Shown here in pieces: positions 41,997 to 52,304 of a stretch of 64,000 nucleotides of DNA. Below the pieces are notes generated by a model that was not told the DNA's origin, made no database searches, and saw nothing but the letters and a program-made list of their open reading frames with translations. The first letter of the stretch is position 1. Each line of letters opens with the position of its first letter. Source of the DNA: CALGKJ01 sp049322695 (GTDB taxonomy: Bacteria > Bacillota > Clostridia > Lutisporales > Lutisporaceae); contig JBMORW010000041.1 in the NCBI GenBank assembly GCA_049322695.1, positions 1 to 64,000 of the forward strand, written 5' to 3'. A program made the position numbers and the translations under genes.

Positions 41997-43538
41997 TTAT
42001 TTTGCATATTCAATCGATCTTGTTTCCCTAATAACATTTACTTTGATTTGACCAGGGTATTCAAGCTCATTCTCTATTCTCTTGACTATATCTCTGGCTA
42101 TATAAACTATTTCAGAATCAGATACTTCATCTGGCTTAACCATTATTCTGATTTCTCTACCGGCTTGAATAGCAAAAGATTTTTCAACTCCAGTAATTGA
42201 ATTAGCTATGTCTTCCAGCTTCTCCAATCTCTTTATATATGACTCCAAGGTTTCTCTTCTTGCCCCAGGTCTTGCGCCTGATATAGCATCGGCAGCCTGT
42301 ACAAGAACAGCCTCTATTGTTGTAGCTTCAACATCACCGTGATGAGCAGAAATCGCATGTATAACTTCTGCGGACTCCTTGTACCTCTTAGCTAAATCTG
42401 AACCAATCTGAACATGTGTTCCTTCTATTTCATGGTCAACAGATTTACCAATATCGTGTAACAATCCTGCGCGCTTTGCAAGCTTTACATCTGCTCCCAG
42501 CTCTGCAGCCATTATGCCTGCAAGATGGGCTACTTCAATTGAATGCTTTAAAACATTCTGACCGTAACTGGTTCTGTATCTTAATCTTCCAAGCAACTTT
42601 ACAAGCTCAGGGTGAAGACCGTGTACACCAGTGTCAAAGGTTGCTTGTTCGCCTTGCTCTCTAATATAGTTGTCTACTTCCTTTTTGGACTTTTCAACCA
42701 TTTCCTCTATTCTAGCAGGATGTATTCTTCCGTCTACAATGAGTTTTTCAAGTGCAAGTCTTGCAACTTCTCTTCTGATAGGGTCAAAACCTGAAAGTAT
42801 TACTGCTTCAGGTGTATCATCAATTATTAAATCTATACCAGTCAATGTCTCGAGTGTTCTGATGTTTCTTCCTTCTCTTCCAATTATTCTGCCCTTCATT
42901 TCGTCATTAGGCAGGGCAACAACTGAAACTGTAGTTTCTGCAACGTGATCTGCGGAGCATTTCTGAATAGCCAGTGAAATAACATCCTTAGCTTTTCTGT
43001 CTGCTTCCTCCTTGGCTTTGGTTTCTATATCCTTAATCATCATTGCAGCTTCATGTCTTATTTGCTTTTCAATATCGCTGAGAAGCAGCTGCTTGGCATC
43101 TTCTGAAGATAATCCGGAAATCCTTTCCAATTCCTCCATTTGCTTATTTAAAAGCTCCTGAACCTCTTCATGAACCTTCTGAATTTCTTTTTGCTTCTTG
43201 CTTATAGTCTCTTCTCTTTGCTCAAGAGTATCGACCTTTTTATCAAGAACCTCTTCTCTTTGAAGTAATCTTCTTTCTATACGCTGAATTTCATTTCTTC
43301 TGTCGCGTATTTCCTTATCAAGCTCTGATCTGAGCTTATGGATTTCTTCCTTAGCTTCCAGAAGCACTTCCTTTTTAGTGGTTTCAGCCTGTTTATCAGC
43401 TTCCTCTATTATTCTTTTTGCCTCTTCCTCAGCATTTTTTATTTTTGTTTCGGCAATATATCGTCTAACTAGATACCCGACAAGTGTTCCTACGAGTATG
43501 GCAACTAGTGCAATTATTGCATATATTGCAATATCTAT
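41997..43538 (-). CDS. rny: Ribonuclease Y, with no standard start codon
   Basis: From the first standard start (GTG at 43367) the protein would be 456 residues and lack its membrane helix. The frame continues up to a TAA at 43554-43556 and encodes the usual TM helix (IAIIALVAILVGTLVGYLV) and coiled coil, with AAGGAGG just after that stop. No ATG, GTG or TTG exists in that stretch; ATA at 43536-43538 (10 bases after AGGAGG) gives 513 residues, normal for RNase Y. KH domain (GRIIGREGRNIRTLE) and HD domain (HDIGKSVDHE) are intact. Either a non-AUG start or a sequence error. Confidence 0.85.
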   Translation of the reverse strand: MDIAIYAIIALVAILVGTLVGYLVRRYIAETKIKNAEEEAKRIIEEADKQAETTKKEVLLEAKEEIHKLRSELDKEIRDRRNEIQRIERRLLQREEVLDKKVDTLEQREETISKKQKEIQKVHEEVQELLNKQMEELERISGLSSEDAKQLLLSDIEKQIRHEAAMMIKDIETKAKEEADRKAKDVISLAIQKCSADHVAETTVSVVALPNDEMKGRIIGREGRNIRTLETLTGIDLIIDDTPEAVILSGFDPIRREVARLALEKLIVDGRIHPARIEEMVEKSKKEVDNYIREQGEQATFDTGVHGLHPELVKLLGRLRYRTSYGQNVLKHSIEVAHLAGIMAAELGADVKLAKRAGLLHDIGKSVDHEIEGTHVQIGSDLAKRYKESAEVIHAISAHHGDVEATTIEAVLVQAADAISGARPGARRETLESYIKRLEKLEDIANSITGVEKSFAIQAGREIRIMVKPDEVSDSEIVYIARDIVKRIENELEYPGQIKVNVIRETRSIEYAK

Positions 43539-43721
43539 AGCTCGTTCACCTCCTTAGTTAAAATAAAAATCCGTCACCGGAATTAATTTCATCATCATTA
43601 CCATTATTAACTATAACATTGAAACTGATACACCATGTAAAATAATTTTATATCTTTTACATTTTTTTGTCAAGTTAGTATACACAATGTATATTATGTA
43701 AACTTCATAAGAATCCTGAGT

Positions 43722-44345
43722 TTATAAGCCTTCATCGTCAAAAAGGTTTGATATCACTCTACGACATATATCCAAATTATAACCTTTACCGTATAAAAAT
43801 GCGAAAAGCTTTCTTTTTGTATTTTTATCTTCACCTTTTAGAGTCTTAAGTTTCTTTTCAGCCTGTCTGGATGCAGCTGCATATTCATCAGGTGATATGT
43901 TTTCTATGGCAGCTTTTATTGTATCCTTGTCAATTCCTTTTTGCAGAAGCTTCATAAACATGATTTTTCTACTGAGATTGCTGTTTTGTCTCTGTCTAAG
44001 CCATGCATCGGTATATCTTTCATCGTTTATATAATCCAGCCCAATTAACTTTTCAACAGTCCTGTCTATAGCTTCAGATTTATAACCCTTCTCTGTCAGC
44101 TTTTTTCTTATCTCGGTTTCGGTTTTCCCAATCTTGCCTAATAGTCTGAGACAATAGTTGAATGCCTTACTTTCTTCGTTTCTATCAATAATTTCATTTA
44201 GGGCTTTTATATCAACCTCAGATCCAGCCTTAAGCTTAAGCTCATATATCAGACCTATATCCATGGAAAGACAGAACTCATCATCAATATATATATTGTA
44301 TCTGTTCGTGCTGTTTTTCTGCTGTTCTATTTTTGTTATTACCAT
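43722..44345 (-). CDS. recX: RecA regulator RecX
   Basis: About 207 residues of three-helix RecX repeats (FNYCLRLLGKIGKTETEIRKKL; YINDERYTDAWLRQR). The ATG at 44343-44345 is preferred over a GTG three codons upstream. It is encoded after recA, 58 bases away, the standard arrangement. RecX binds RecA filaments and limits their activity. Confidence 0.9.
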   Translation of the reverse strand: MVITKIEQQKNSTNRYNIYIDDEFCLSMDIGLIYELKLKAGSEVDIKALNEIIDRNEESKAFNYCLRLLGKIGKTETEIRKKLTEKGYKSEAIDRTVEKLIGLDYINDERYTDAWLRQRQNSNLSRKIMFMKLLQKGIDKDTIKAAIENISPDEYAAASRQAEKKLKTLKGEDKNTKRKLFAFLYGKGYNLDICRRVISNLFDDEGL

Positions 44346-44412
44346 ACATATCACAACCTTGCAGCTTTGTAAAAACAGGCTGACCTTTTAGATGGCCAGC
44401 CTGTATAAAATC

Positions 44413-45450
44413 TTAATATTCGTCAGCAGCTAATTCATCTTCAACAGCTGACTTTGTTTTATTGGCACCTGTAATGAACAGTTCTCTGACCTTTACTTCT
44501 ATTTCTGTAGTAACAGCAGGGTTCTCCTTAAGGTACTGCTTCGCATTCTCTCTTCCCTGTCCTATTCTCATATCTCCATAGGAATACCAAGAACCGCTCT
44601 TCTGAACTATATCATTGTTGGTAGCAGCATCAAGAACACTGCCTTCTCTTGAGATACCTTCTCCGTACATTATGTCAAACTCTGCCTGCTTAAACGGAGG
44701 AGCCACCTTGTTCTTAACCACTTTAACTCTTGTTCTGTTTCCAACTATATCATTGCCCTGCTTAAGGTTTTCAACCTTTCTGACTTCAAGTCTGACAGAG
44801 GAATAAAACTTTAAAGCTCTTCCGCCGGGGGTTGTTTCGGGGTTACCAAACATAACTCCTACTTTTTCTCTAAGCTGATTTATAAATATGGCAACTGTCT
44901 TGGATTTATTGATGGCACCGGCAAGCTTTCTGAGAGCTTGCGACATAAGTCTTGCCTGGAGACCTACGTGAGCATCTCCCATCTCACCGTCTATTTCTGC
45001 TTTTGGCACCAGTGCAGCTACTGAGTCAATAACTATTACATCCAGTGCACCGCTGCGAACAAGTGTTTCACATATTTCTAAAGCCTGTTCGCCTGTATCC
45101 GGCTGCGAAACTATAAGGTTGTTGGTATCAACGCCTAGATTTTTTGCATAAACAGGATCAAGAGCATGCTCTGCATCTATAAAAGCAGCTTCTCCTCCAT
45201 TTTTTTGTGCTTCTGCTACTATATGCAGTGCTACCGTTGTTTTGCCTGATGATTCAGGTCCATATATTTCAACAATACGCCCTCTCGGAACTCCGCCTAT
45301 TCCCAGTGCGATATCCAAATCCAGAGAGCCTGTGGATATTGCTTCTACATTTAACTTTGCTGATTCACCTAACTTCATAATGGAACCTTTACCGAATTGT
45401 TTTTCAACTTGACTTAAAGCCAACTCCAATGCCTTTTTCTTATCGCTCAT
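44413..45450 (-). CDS. recA: Recombinase RecA
   Basis: 345 residues: Walker A GPESSGKTT (about 67), Walker B VIVIDSVAAL, L1/L2 DNA loops (GDAHVGLQAR, and PETTPGGRALKFYSSVRL) and an acidic C-terminus (VEDELAADEY). A LexA box lies in its promoter, so it is part of the SOS response. Confidence 0.98.
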   Translation of the reverse strand: MSDKKKALELALSQVEKQFGKGSIMKLGESAKLNVEAISTGSLDLDIALGIGGVPRGRIVEIYGPESSGKTTVALHIVAEAQKNGGEAAFIDAEHALDPVYAKNLGVDTNNLIVSQPDTGEQALEICETLVRSGALDVIVIDSVAALVPKAEIDGEMGDAHVGLQARLMSQALRKLAGAINKSKTVAIFINQLREKVGVMFGNPETTPGGRALKFYSSVRLEVRKVENLKQGNDIVGNRTRVKVVKNKVAPPFKQAEFDIMYGEGISREGSVLDAATNNDIVQKSGSWYSYGDMRIGQGRENAKQYLKENPAVTTEIEVKVRELFITGANKTKSAVEDELAADEY

Positions 45451-45523
45451 CTAACTGCAGTGCCTGCATATGCAGGTAATCTGCCGCACCTGCCTTTCCT
45501 ATGAAATATAAAATAAATACCAG

Positions 45524-45554
45524 AATATACGAACGTTTGTTCTAATAACTCAAT
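45524..45554 (-). promoter_or_regulatory. recA promoter with LexA (SOS) box
   Basis: The LexA box CGAAC-N4-GTTCT is at 45530-45543, in the Firmicute form. On the minus strand it lies in the spacer between TTGAGT and TATATT, so LexA binding would block RNA polymerase. Confidence 0.8.
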
Positions 45555-45593
45555 TATAATATAACTTAAAGTATTAGTCAAATTAATATTTAC

Positions 45594-46829
45594 TTACTTA
45601 TTAAGCAGCGTTCTTCTTATCAAATCCAATGCTCGTGTACTGGAATAGTATCTTATTTTTTCTCTGTTTCCCGAGAACAGAAATTTATGTGCTTCTGTCT
45701 TGTCCTTATAAGAAATGCCTATATAGACCAATCCTACAGGTTTTTCTGCCGATCCTCCATCAGGACCGGCTATTCCTGTAATAGATACGCCAATATCAGT
45801 TCCTGATACTCTTCTTATACCTTCAGCCATTTCATATGCTGTCTCAGAGCTGACTGCACCATGGCTTGACAAGGTTTGCTCCTCTACTCCTAAAAACTTC
45901 ATTTTTGCTTCGTTACTGTATGTAACAATGGAGTTCATAAAGCTTTTTGAAGCACCCGGAACACTGGTGAGTCTTTGTGACAGAAGTCCTCCGGTACACG
46001 ATTCTGCGCAGGATATGGTTATATTACTGTGCTGCAGCAGCTTTATTACTGCTGATTCAAGATTTTCTTCATCATATCCATAAATATTGTCACCCAATAC
46101 CTTAGCTACTTTTTGCAGCATTATTTCATTAAGCTCTTCTGCTTCTGCAGCAGCTTCAGTTTTTGCAGTAATTCTCAGATGCACTTCCCCGCTTTTTGCA
46201 TAAGGGGCTATTGTCGGATTTGTTTGACTGTCAAAAATATCTCTCAGCTGCTCCTGTACCTCTGATTCACCAATGCCGACTATCCGAACTGTTCTTGATT
46301 TTATGATACTTCCTGACTTGGATATCAATATAGGCATTATACTGTCCTCAAACATCGGCTTCAACTCAGAAGGTGGTCCTGGAAGCATGATCACTATCTT
46401 TTCATTCTTCTCCACATATATGCCCGGCGCTGTCCCGTTGTTATTCTCCAGCACTCTACAGCCTTCAGGCACCAAGGCTTGCTTTTTATTACATTGTGAC
46501 ATTGGCTTGTTAATTCTCCTGAATAACTCTTCAAGCTTATCCATTGATTGCTTATGAAGTACAAGCTTCAACTTTAGCGCAGCACTTACTGCCTCCTTTG
46601 TCAGGTCATCATCAGTGGGTCCCAGACCTCCTGTGGTTATCACCATGTCTGATCTTTTTAAGCTCTCCTCCAACGCTTGCTTTACTCTTTCAAAATTATC
46701 ACCCACTACAAGCTGATGATATACATCTATTCCGAGCTCAGCCATTTTCAGAGACAGGTATTGGGCATTCGTATTCACAATACTGCCCAAAAGCAGCTCT
46801 GTACCTACAGATATTATCTCACACTTCAT
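45594..46829 (-). CDS. cinA: CinA-like competence/damage-inducible protein
   Basis: 411 residues: an N-terminal MoCF-like/ADP-ribose pyrophosphatase domain (TTGGLGPTDDDLTKE; PGPPSELKPMFE) and a C-terminal nicotinamide-nucleotide amidase domain (AESCTGGLLSQRLTSVPGASK; TGIAGPDGG). It lies upstream of recA, as in Bacillus and streptococci. Confidence 0.95.
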   Translation of the reverse strand: MKCEIISVGTELLLGSIVNTNAQYLSLKMAELGIDVYHQLVVGDNFERVKQALEESLKRSDMVITTGGLGPTDDDLTKEAVSAALKLKLVLHKQSMDKLEELFRRINKPMSQCNKKQALVPEGCRVLENNNGTAPGIYVEKNEKIVIMLPGPPSELKPMFEDSIMPILISKSGSIIKSRTVRIVGIGESEVQEQLRDIFDSQTNPTIAPYAKSGEVHLRITAKTEAAAEAEELNEIMLQKVAKVLGDNIYGYDEENLESAVIKLLQHSNITISCAESCTGGLLSQRLTSVPGASKSFMNSIVTYSNEAKMKFLGVEEQTLSSHGAVSSETAYEMAEGIRRVSGTDIGVSITGIAGPDGGSAEKPVGLVYIGISYKDKTEAHKFLFSGNREKIRYYSSTRALDLIRRTLLNK

Positions 46830-46850
46830 TCTGATACCTCCTATTTAAAA

Positions 46851-46874
46851 GGAAGCACATTAAGATGTGCTTCC
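46851..46874 (-). terminator. Hairpin between pgsA and cinA
   Basis: GGAAGCACAT pairs with ATGTGCTTCC and is followed by TTTTAAAT on the minus strand, right after the pgsA stop. It could reduce read-through into cinA. Confidence 0.6.
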
Positions 46875-46888
46875 CCGAGTATGTTAGA

Positions 46889-47437
46889 CTAGCTTTTGCT
46901 CTGAGTTATCACTATGCCTCTATTTTTATAGAAATAGTCTACACCCGACATTACTGTCATCGCAAGAGCAAAGTAGACAGAAATAGTATTCATTGGTATG
47001 TTTATATAGCTGAAAGGAAAGTTATCTACTATAAGTATGCAAATTGCAACTATCTGAGATACTGTTTTTATTTTACCAAAGTTGCTGGCAGCAATTATCA
47101 CGTCCTGAGCTGCAGCCAGACTCCTAAGTCCTGTAACGGCAAATTCACGGGCCAATATTATGAATACTATCCAGGCTTCTATTCTGTCTATTTGTACCAA
47201 AATAACAAGTGCACCGGTTATTAAAAGCTTATCAGCCAGTGGGTCAATGAACTTACCGAAATTTGTAATAAGCTTGTATTTTCTGGCAATATATCCATCA
47301 ATATTGTCAGTGATGGCTGCAAGTATGAATAATGCAAGCGACACCTCCATATGAAAAGGAAATTCAATGAGCATTGCCAGCATAAATACAGGAATCAGTA
47401 TTATTCTTAATATGGTAATTCTATTGGCTAAGTTCAT
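46889..47437 (-). CDS. pgsA: CDP-diacylglycerol-glycerol-3-phosphate 3-phosphatidyltransferase
   Basis: 182 residues, several TM helices and the CDP-alcohol phosphatidyltransferase motif D-G-x2-A-R-x8-G-x3-D-x3-D (IDGYIARKYKLITNFGKFID then PLADK). ATG at 47435-47437 after GGGAGAG. It makes phosphatidylglycerol-phosphate. Its start overlaps the end of rimO by 17 bases. Confidence 0.93.
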   Translation of the reverse strand: MNLANRITILRIILIPVFMLAMLIEFPFHMEVSLALFILAAITDNIDGYIARKYKLITNFGKFIDPLADKLLITGALVILVQIDRIEAWIVFIILAREFAVTGLRSLAAAQDVIIAASNFGKIKTVSQIVAICILIVDNFPFSYINIPMNTISVYFALAMTVMSGVDYFYKNRGIVITQSKS

Positions 47438-48758
47438 CTGCAATCTCTCCCATTAAGTCATATTCATAAGCTTCAGTAATTCTGACAAAATAGAATTCTC
47501 CCGGTAAAAGATTCCTTTTTGAAGACACATATACTATTCCGTCAATTTCAGGTGCATCCTTATAGCTTCTTCCAATGTATCTGTTATCCTCCATACCTTC
47601 TATGAGCACCTTTAGGGTACGTCCCACCAAGTTCATATTGTTTTCCAAGGATATTCTTTGCTGTAACTCCATTATTCTGTTCTGGCGCTCTAGCTTTGTA
47701 TCTTCGTCTAACTGTTCAGTGAGCTTATATGCGGGTGTTTCCTCTTCCCTGGAATAAGTAAATACTCCCAGCCTGTCAAATCGAGTATTTTTAACAAACT
47801 CATAAAGCTCCTCAAAATCCTCCCGGGATTCGCCAGGGAAGCCTACAATCAGAGAGGTTCTCAGAGAAATATCAGGTATTCTGCCTCTCAGCTTTTTTAT
47901 GAGCAGCTCTATAGCTTCTTTCGAACTTTTTCTATTCATCTTTTTCAGTATTTTATTGCTTGCATGTTGAACAGGTATATCCAAGTATTTGCATAGCTTG
48001 TCATTTTCGGCAATTATGTTAATCAGTTCATCACTGAAAGCATCCGGATATGAATAAAGCAAACGTATCCACTGTATACCGTCTATTTTTGAAAGCTCAG
48101 CAAGAAGCTCTGCAATTCTATATCTTCCATACAGATCTATTCCGTATTTGGTAGTATCCTGAGCAATTATGTTCAGTTCTTTTATTCCATTGGCAGCAAG
48201 CATATTCGCTTCCTTTATGATATTTTCAAAGCTTCTGCTTCTGAATCGTCCCCTGAGCTGAGGTATTATACAATAAGTACATCTGTTGTCACAGCCTTCA
48301 GCTATTTTTAAATATGCAGACACACCCAAGCCAGATAGGGTTCTGGGTAGTTCATCTATATCTATAGCTTCTTGGTTTCCGTACTTGACTACTTTGTTGC
48401 CTGCCAAAGCCTGTTCTATGACCTCGAGAATATTCTTGTAATCACCTGTTCCTATAACTGCGTCAAGCTCTGGCATTTCCTTCATAAGCTCATCCTTATA
48501 TCTCTCTGCCATACAGCCTGAAGCGATAAGCACCTTGCAGCCTCCGCTTTCCTTTAGCTGCCCCATATCCAGTATAGAGTCTATGGACTCCTGTTTTGCA
48601 CTTTCTATAAATCCGCATGTATTTACTATTATTATATCTGCCTTATTTACATCGTCTGTCATTTTATACTTATTGTTAGATAAAATATTTACCATTACTT
48701 CCGAGTCCACCAAGTTCTTTGAACAACCTAGCGAAACAAGTGATACATAAAAGCTCAA
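47421..48758 (-). CDS. rimO: Ribosomal protein S12 methylthiotransferase RimO
   Basis: 445 residues starting at a TTG five bases after AGAGG. UPF0004 domain with Cys in SLGCSKNLVDSE and NTCGF and GCMAERY, radical-SAM CDNRCTYC, and a C-terminal TRAM domain. The SLGCSKNLVDSE start separates RimO from MiaB. It modifies Asp of S12. Confidence 0.95.
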   Translation of the reverse strand: MSFYVSLVSLGCSKNLVDSEVMVNILSNNKYKMTDDVNKADIIIVNTCGFIESAKQESIDSILDMGQLKESGGCKVLIASGCMAERYKDELMKEMPELDAVIGTGDYKNILEVIEQALAGNKVVKYGNQEAIDIDELPRTLSGLGVSAYLKIAEGCDNRCTYCIIPQLRGRFRSRSFENIIKEANMLAANGIKELNIIAQDTTKYGIDLYGRYRIAELLAELSKIDGIQWIRLLYSYPDAFSDELINIIAENDKLCKYLDIPVQHASNKILKKMNRKSSKEAIELLIKKLRGRIPDISLRTSLIVGFPGESREDFEELYEFVKNTRFDRLGVFTYSREEETPAYKLTEQLDEDTKLERQNRIMELQQRISLENNMNLVGRTLKVLIEGMEDNRYIGRSYKDAPEIDGIVYVSSKRNLLPGEFYFVRITEAYEYDLMGEIADELSQ

Positions 48759-48967
48759 CTAATCCTCTACCTCCGAATTTTATATATTGTATATAACGAT
48801 CATTTCCCTATATTACCTGGGTAATATTCAATTGTCAAATTTGCTGATATTTCAAGATTATCATCATATATCTCTAATATAAGTAATATTACTACTTATT
48901 TCTTCTATTTTCGACATCGACAGTCCTATACAATGTATTTTTATAGTGCCGGAATATGTCGAATGCA

Positions 48968-51316
48968 TTAATTATCATCAAGCTGTTCCTTACTGATAAG
49001 CACCTTTCTGGGCTTACTGCCTTCATAGCCTCCTATTATTCTTCTCTCTTCCATCTGATCTATCAATCTTGCAGCTCTATTATAACCTATTTTTAATCTT
49101 CTCTGGAGCATCAATATGGAAGCCTGGCCGCTTTCCACAACCATTTCTATGGCTTGAGGAAGCATTTCATCTACATCATCATCCTCTTCATCAGTATCTT
49201 CTTTAAAACTCCTATCAAGCTCCTTTAATATATCATCATTGTATGCTGCAGGAACCTGCTGCTTGATAAACTCTACAAGCTTTTCAATTTCCTTTTCAGA
49301 TACAAAACCTCCCTGTACTCGTATGGGCTTGGATTCTCCTACAGGGAAAAACAGCATATCACCTTTACCCAAAAGCTTTTCTGCTCCACCCATGTCCAAT
49401 ATGGTTCTTGAATCTACCTGTGATGATACTGCAAAGGAAATTCTTGAAGGAATATTAGCCTTAATTAGTCCTGTAATGACATCAACAGAAGGTCTCTGAG
49501 TAGCAACTACAAGATGTATTCCTGCTGCACGTGCCATTTGAGCCAGTCTGCATATGGAATCCTCCACATCTCCCGGAGAAACCATCATTAAATCAGCAAG
49601 CTCATCTATAATGACCACTATTTGCGGCAGCTTCTCTATGTTTTCTTTACTCAAAGCATTATAGCCAGATATATCTCTTACATTGTTGGCAGCAAACTTC
49701 TTATACCTTTCAGTCATTTCGGTAACAGCCCAGTTCAGAGCTCCAGCAGCCTTCTTTGGGTCAGTTACTACAGGAATGAGCAGATGAGGAATGTTTTTAT
49801 ATATACTCAGCTCGACCACCTTGGGATCTATCATAAGGAGCTTTACCTCTTCAGGAGTTGCCTTGTATAGAATGCTGGCTATCAAGGTGTTTATACATAC
49901 GCTTTTTCCTGAGCCTGTGGCTCCTGCTATAAGTAAATGAGGCATTTTTGAAAGATCTGCGACAATATTAGCACCTGCAACGTCCTTACCTATTGCAAAG
50001 GATATTTTGGATTTACTGTTGATGAATTCATTGGACTCAAGTACTTCACGTAAATATACGGTAGTTATATCCTTATTGGGTACTTCTATCCCTACAGCAG
50101 CCTTTCCGGGTATAGGAGCTTCTATCCTAATTCCCGAAGATGCCAGGCTTAAAGATATATCATCTGCAAGATTGGTGATTTTGCTTACCTTGACTCCCGG
50201 ACTCAACTGCAGCTCATATCTTGTAATGGTAGGTCCTACCGAGACCTGAGCTATGGTAGCACTAACGCCAAAGTTCTTTAGAGTATCCTCAAGTATCTTT
50301 ACATTTGAAATAACTTCCTTCTTTGTATTTGTTCCTTTACCATCCTGAGGATAGTTCAGAAGCTTTGTAGAAGGCAGCTTATAATTAGTATAATGCTTAT
50401 TTGCATGATTTATCAGATTTATTATCTTTTGCTCTTCCTGCTCCTTACTTTCCTTTGTTTCCTTTAAATCCTTATGTAGAGGTTTTACTTTGTTGTCTGC
50501 AGCCGTGCCTGTATTATTTATGGGATGAACAGTATCATTAACAGGCATTGTCTTTTCCTTTTCGCCGCCGCTGCTTTGTTTGGTAAGAAAGTTCTTATCA
50601 AAATTCTTGGTAAAATCCAATATCCTGATTTTTTTATCCATTTCCTGAATACGTTCATGCTCTACCTCAAAATCAACCTTATTGGAACGCTTTTCCTCAG
50701 CAATAGTGGACATAAGCTCTTTTGCTGTTTTTTTACTTTCCTTGTTGTTTCTGAATCTGTTTGCAGCATTTATTGCTATATTCTTAAAAAAGTCCAGAAT
50801 AGATTTAAAAGGAGTTTCTGTAAACATAAGTATGGATATTGTAAAAAGTCCGATGACTATCGCTATTGTTCCTGCATAACCAAAAAGCTTCAGAAACCCG
50901 TAGCCGAATATTCCTCCTATAGCTCCTCCGCTGGTCCTATCTGTAATTCCAAGTCTGTAAGAGCTCATTACAACATCAATAAATGCCATATCTGTATCAT
51001 ATATTGCCTGAAGTTTAAAGGACTGAACAAACAGCATTACAAGAGTTCCAAGAAGGAATATGCAGAAGGCATAAAACTTCATGTTCATTTTCATTGTATC
51101 CTTCATATAAATCGCTGCTATTCCCAGTATGATAACAAGAAATGGAAATATAAAAGCTCCCAGGCCGAATATACCAAGCATAGCATCTCTTATATATAAT
51201 CCAATATAGCCGGGATCCTTGGTTAACAGGCTTATGTACAGATAAATACTGCATAATATAAGTAAAATACCTAATATATCATATTGGATATTATTTTTCT
51301 TTTTACTTCTGACCAA
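48968..51316 (-). CDS. ftsK: DNA translocase FtsK/SpoIIIE
   Basis: Start at a TTG (51314-51316) six bases after GAGGTG; an in-frame ATG 16 codons upstream has no ribosome site. Four to five TM helices (about 10-170), a charged linker, then the FtsK motor with Walker A GATGSGKSV and Walker B MIDPKVVELS region, and a C-terminal gamma winged helix (SILMLQRRLKIGYNRAARLIDQME). In spore formers it pumps the chromosome into the forespore. Confidence 0.95.
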   Translation of the reverse strand: MVRSKKKNNIQYDILGILLILCSIYLYISLLTKDPGYIGLYIRDAMLGIFGLGAFIFPFLVIILGIAAIYMKDTMKMNMKFYAFCIFLLGTLVMLFVQSFKLQAIYDTDMAFIDVVMSSYRLGITDRTSGGAIGGIFGYGFLKLFGYAGTIAIVIGLFTISILMFTETPFKSILDFFKNIAINAANRFRNNKESKKTAKELMSTIAEEKRSNKVDFEVEHERIQEMDKKIRILDFTKNFDKNFLTKQSSGGEKEKTMPVNDTVHPINNTGTAADNKVKPLHKDLKETKESKEQEEQKIINLINHANKHYTNYKLPSTKLLNYPQDGKGTNTKKEVISNVKILEDTLKNFGVSATIAQVSVGPTITRYELQLSPGVKVSKITNLADDISLSLASSGIRIEAPIPGKAAVGIEVPNKDITTVYLREVLESNEFINSKSKISFAIGKDVAGANIVADLSKMPHLLIAGATGSGKSVCINTLIASILYKATPEEVKLLMIDPKVVELSIYKNIPHLLIPVVTDPKKAAGALNWAVTEMTERYKKFAANNVRDISGYNALSKENIEKLPQIVVIIDELADLMMVSPGDVEDSICRLAQMARAAGIHLVVATQRPSVDVITGLIKANIPSRISFAVSSQVDSRTILDMGGAEKLLGKGDMLFFPVGESKPIRVQGGFVSEKEIEKLVEFIKQQVPAAYNDDILKELDRSFKEDTDEEDDDVDEMLPQAIEMVVESGQASILMLQRRLKIGYNRAARLIDQMEERRIIGGYEGSKPRKVLISKEQLDDN

Positions 51317-51455
51317 TACTCTCACCTCAAAAATACATTTATTATGATTTTTTATATATACCATTGATGAACATCAGCAAAATGCCTAATGTTATTATAT
51401 CCTTATTTGGAATCCGTTGCAAACAAAAAAGGCTGACACCCTTTGAGTATCTGCC

Positions 51456-52181
51456 TTAGTGCAAGCTGCTCTTTCTTTCTTTTATCAAGCTTCTAAGCTT
51501 ACTTAGAGCTTCATTCAGTCCTCCTATCTCATTTATCAATCCATGCTGCACAGCTTCCTTGCCAACCAGTACACTGCCTACATCGTTAGCCAGCTCGCTT
51601 GTGGTGAACATCAGTTTTTTCAATGTCTCCTTGTCTATGTGACTGTGGTTCACTATAAACCTTATTATGCGCTCCTGCATCTTGTTGAAGTATTCAAAGG
51701 TCTGAGGAACGCCAATAATCAAACCGTTCATTCTGATAGGGTGGATAGTCATTGTAGCTGTACTTGCTATGTATGAATGATTTGTACTGACCGCAAGGGG
51801 TACTCCTATACTGTGACCTCCTCCCAGAACCAGTGACACAGAGGGTTTTTTCATGGTGCTTATAAGCTCTGCTATTGCCAGACCTGCCTCGACATCACCG
51901 CCTACAGTGTTAAGTATCAATAGCAATCCTTCTATTTCCGCACTTTCTTCTACTGCCACTATCTGAGGTATGATATGCTCATACTTTGTCGCCTTATTTT
52001 GTGGAGGTAGTATAAGATGTCCTTCTATTTGTCCTATGATTGTAACACAATGAATATTGCTCTTATAGCTTGGAGGTTTGATCTCTCCCAGCTCCTTTAT
52101 GGTTTCGGTTACCTTTTCATTTTCTTCGCCAGCTTCACCGTTAAAAAACCAGTAATCGTTATACATGCCCAAATAACTCAC
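51456..52181 (-). CDS. tepA: ClpP-like serine protease, TepA family
   Basis: About 241 residues with the ClpP/crotonase fold: LILNTVGGDVEAGLAIAE, catalytic Ser in GGGHSIGVP and His in MTIHPIRM. In Bacillus TepA (YmfB) assists protein export and is in the same neighbourhood beside spoIIIE. The start may be this GTG or a TTG three codons in (better spacing to AGGAG). Confidence 0.9.
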   Translation of the reverse strand: MSYLGMYNDYWFFNGEAGEENEKVTETIKELGEIKPPSYKSNIHCVTIIGQIEGHLILPPQNKATKYEHIIPQIVAVEESAEIEGLLLILNTVGGDVEAGLAIAELISTMKKPSVSLVLGGGHSIGVPLAVSTNHSYIASTATMTIHPIRMNGLIIGVPQTFEYFNKMQERIIRFIVNHSHIDKETLKKLMFTTSELANDVGSVLVGKEAVQHGLINEIGGLNEALSKLRSLIKERKSSLH

Positions 52182-52270
52182 GCTCCTGTACTCAACTTTG
52201 CGATAACACCGAATCTTGAAAACATTATTTTTATTTTTACCTAAATAGTTTTCTATATACTAAAAAAATA

Positions 52271-52298
52271 ATGCACTGTATATATATCTACAGTGCAT
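52271..52298 (-). terminator. Terminator of dapG
   Basis: ATGCACTGTA pairs with TACAGTGCAT, followed by TATTTTTTT on the minus strand, just after the dapG stop. Confidence 0.85.
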
Positions 52299-52304
52299 CA
52301 ATAC

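Noticed and set aside
50525..51199. 224-codon plus-strand ORF opposite ftsK
   Set aside because: Lies wholly opposite the conserved FtsK membrane domain and resembles no protein.
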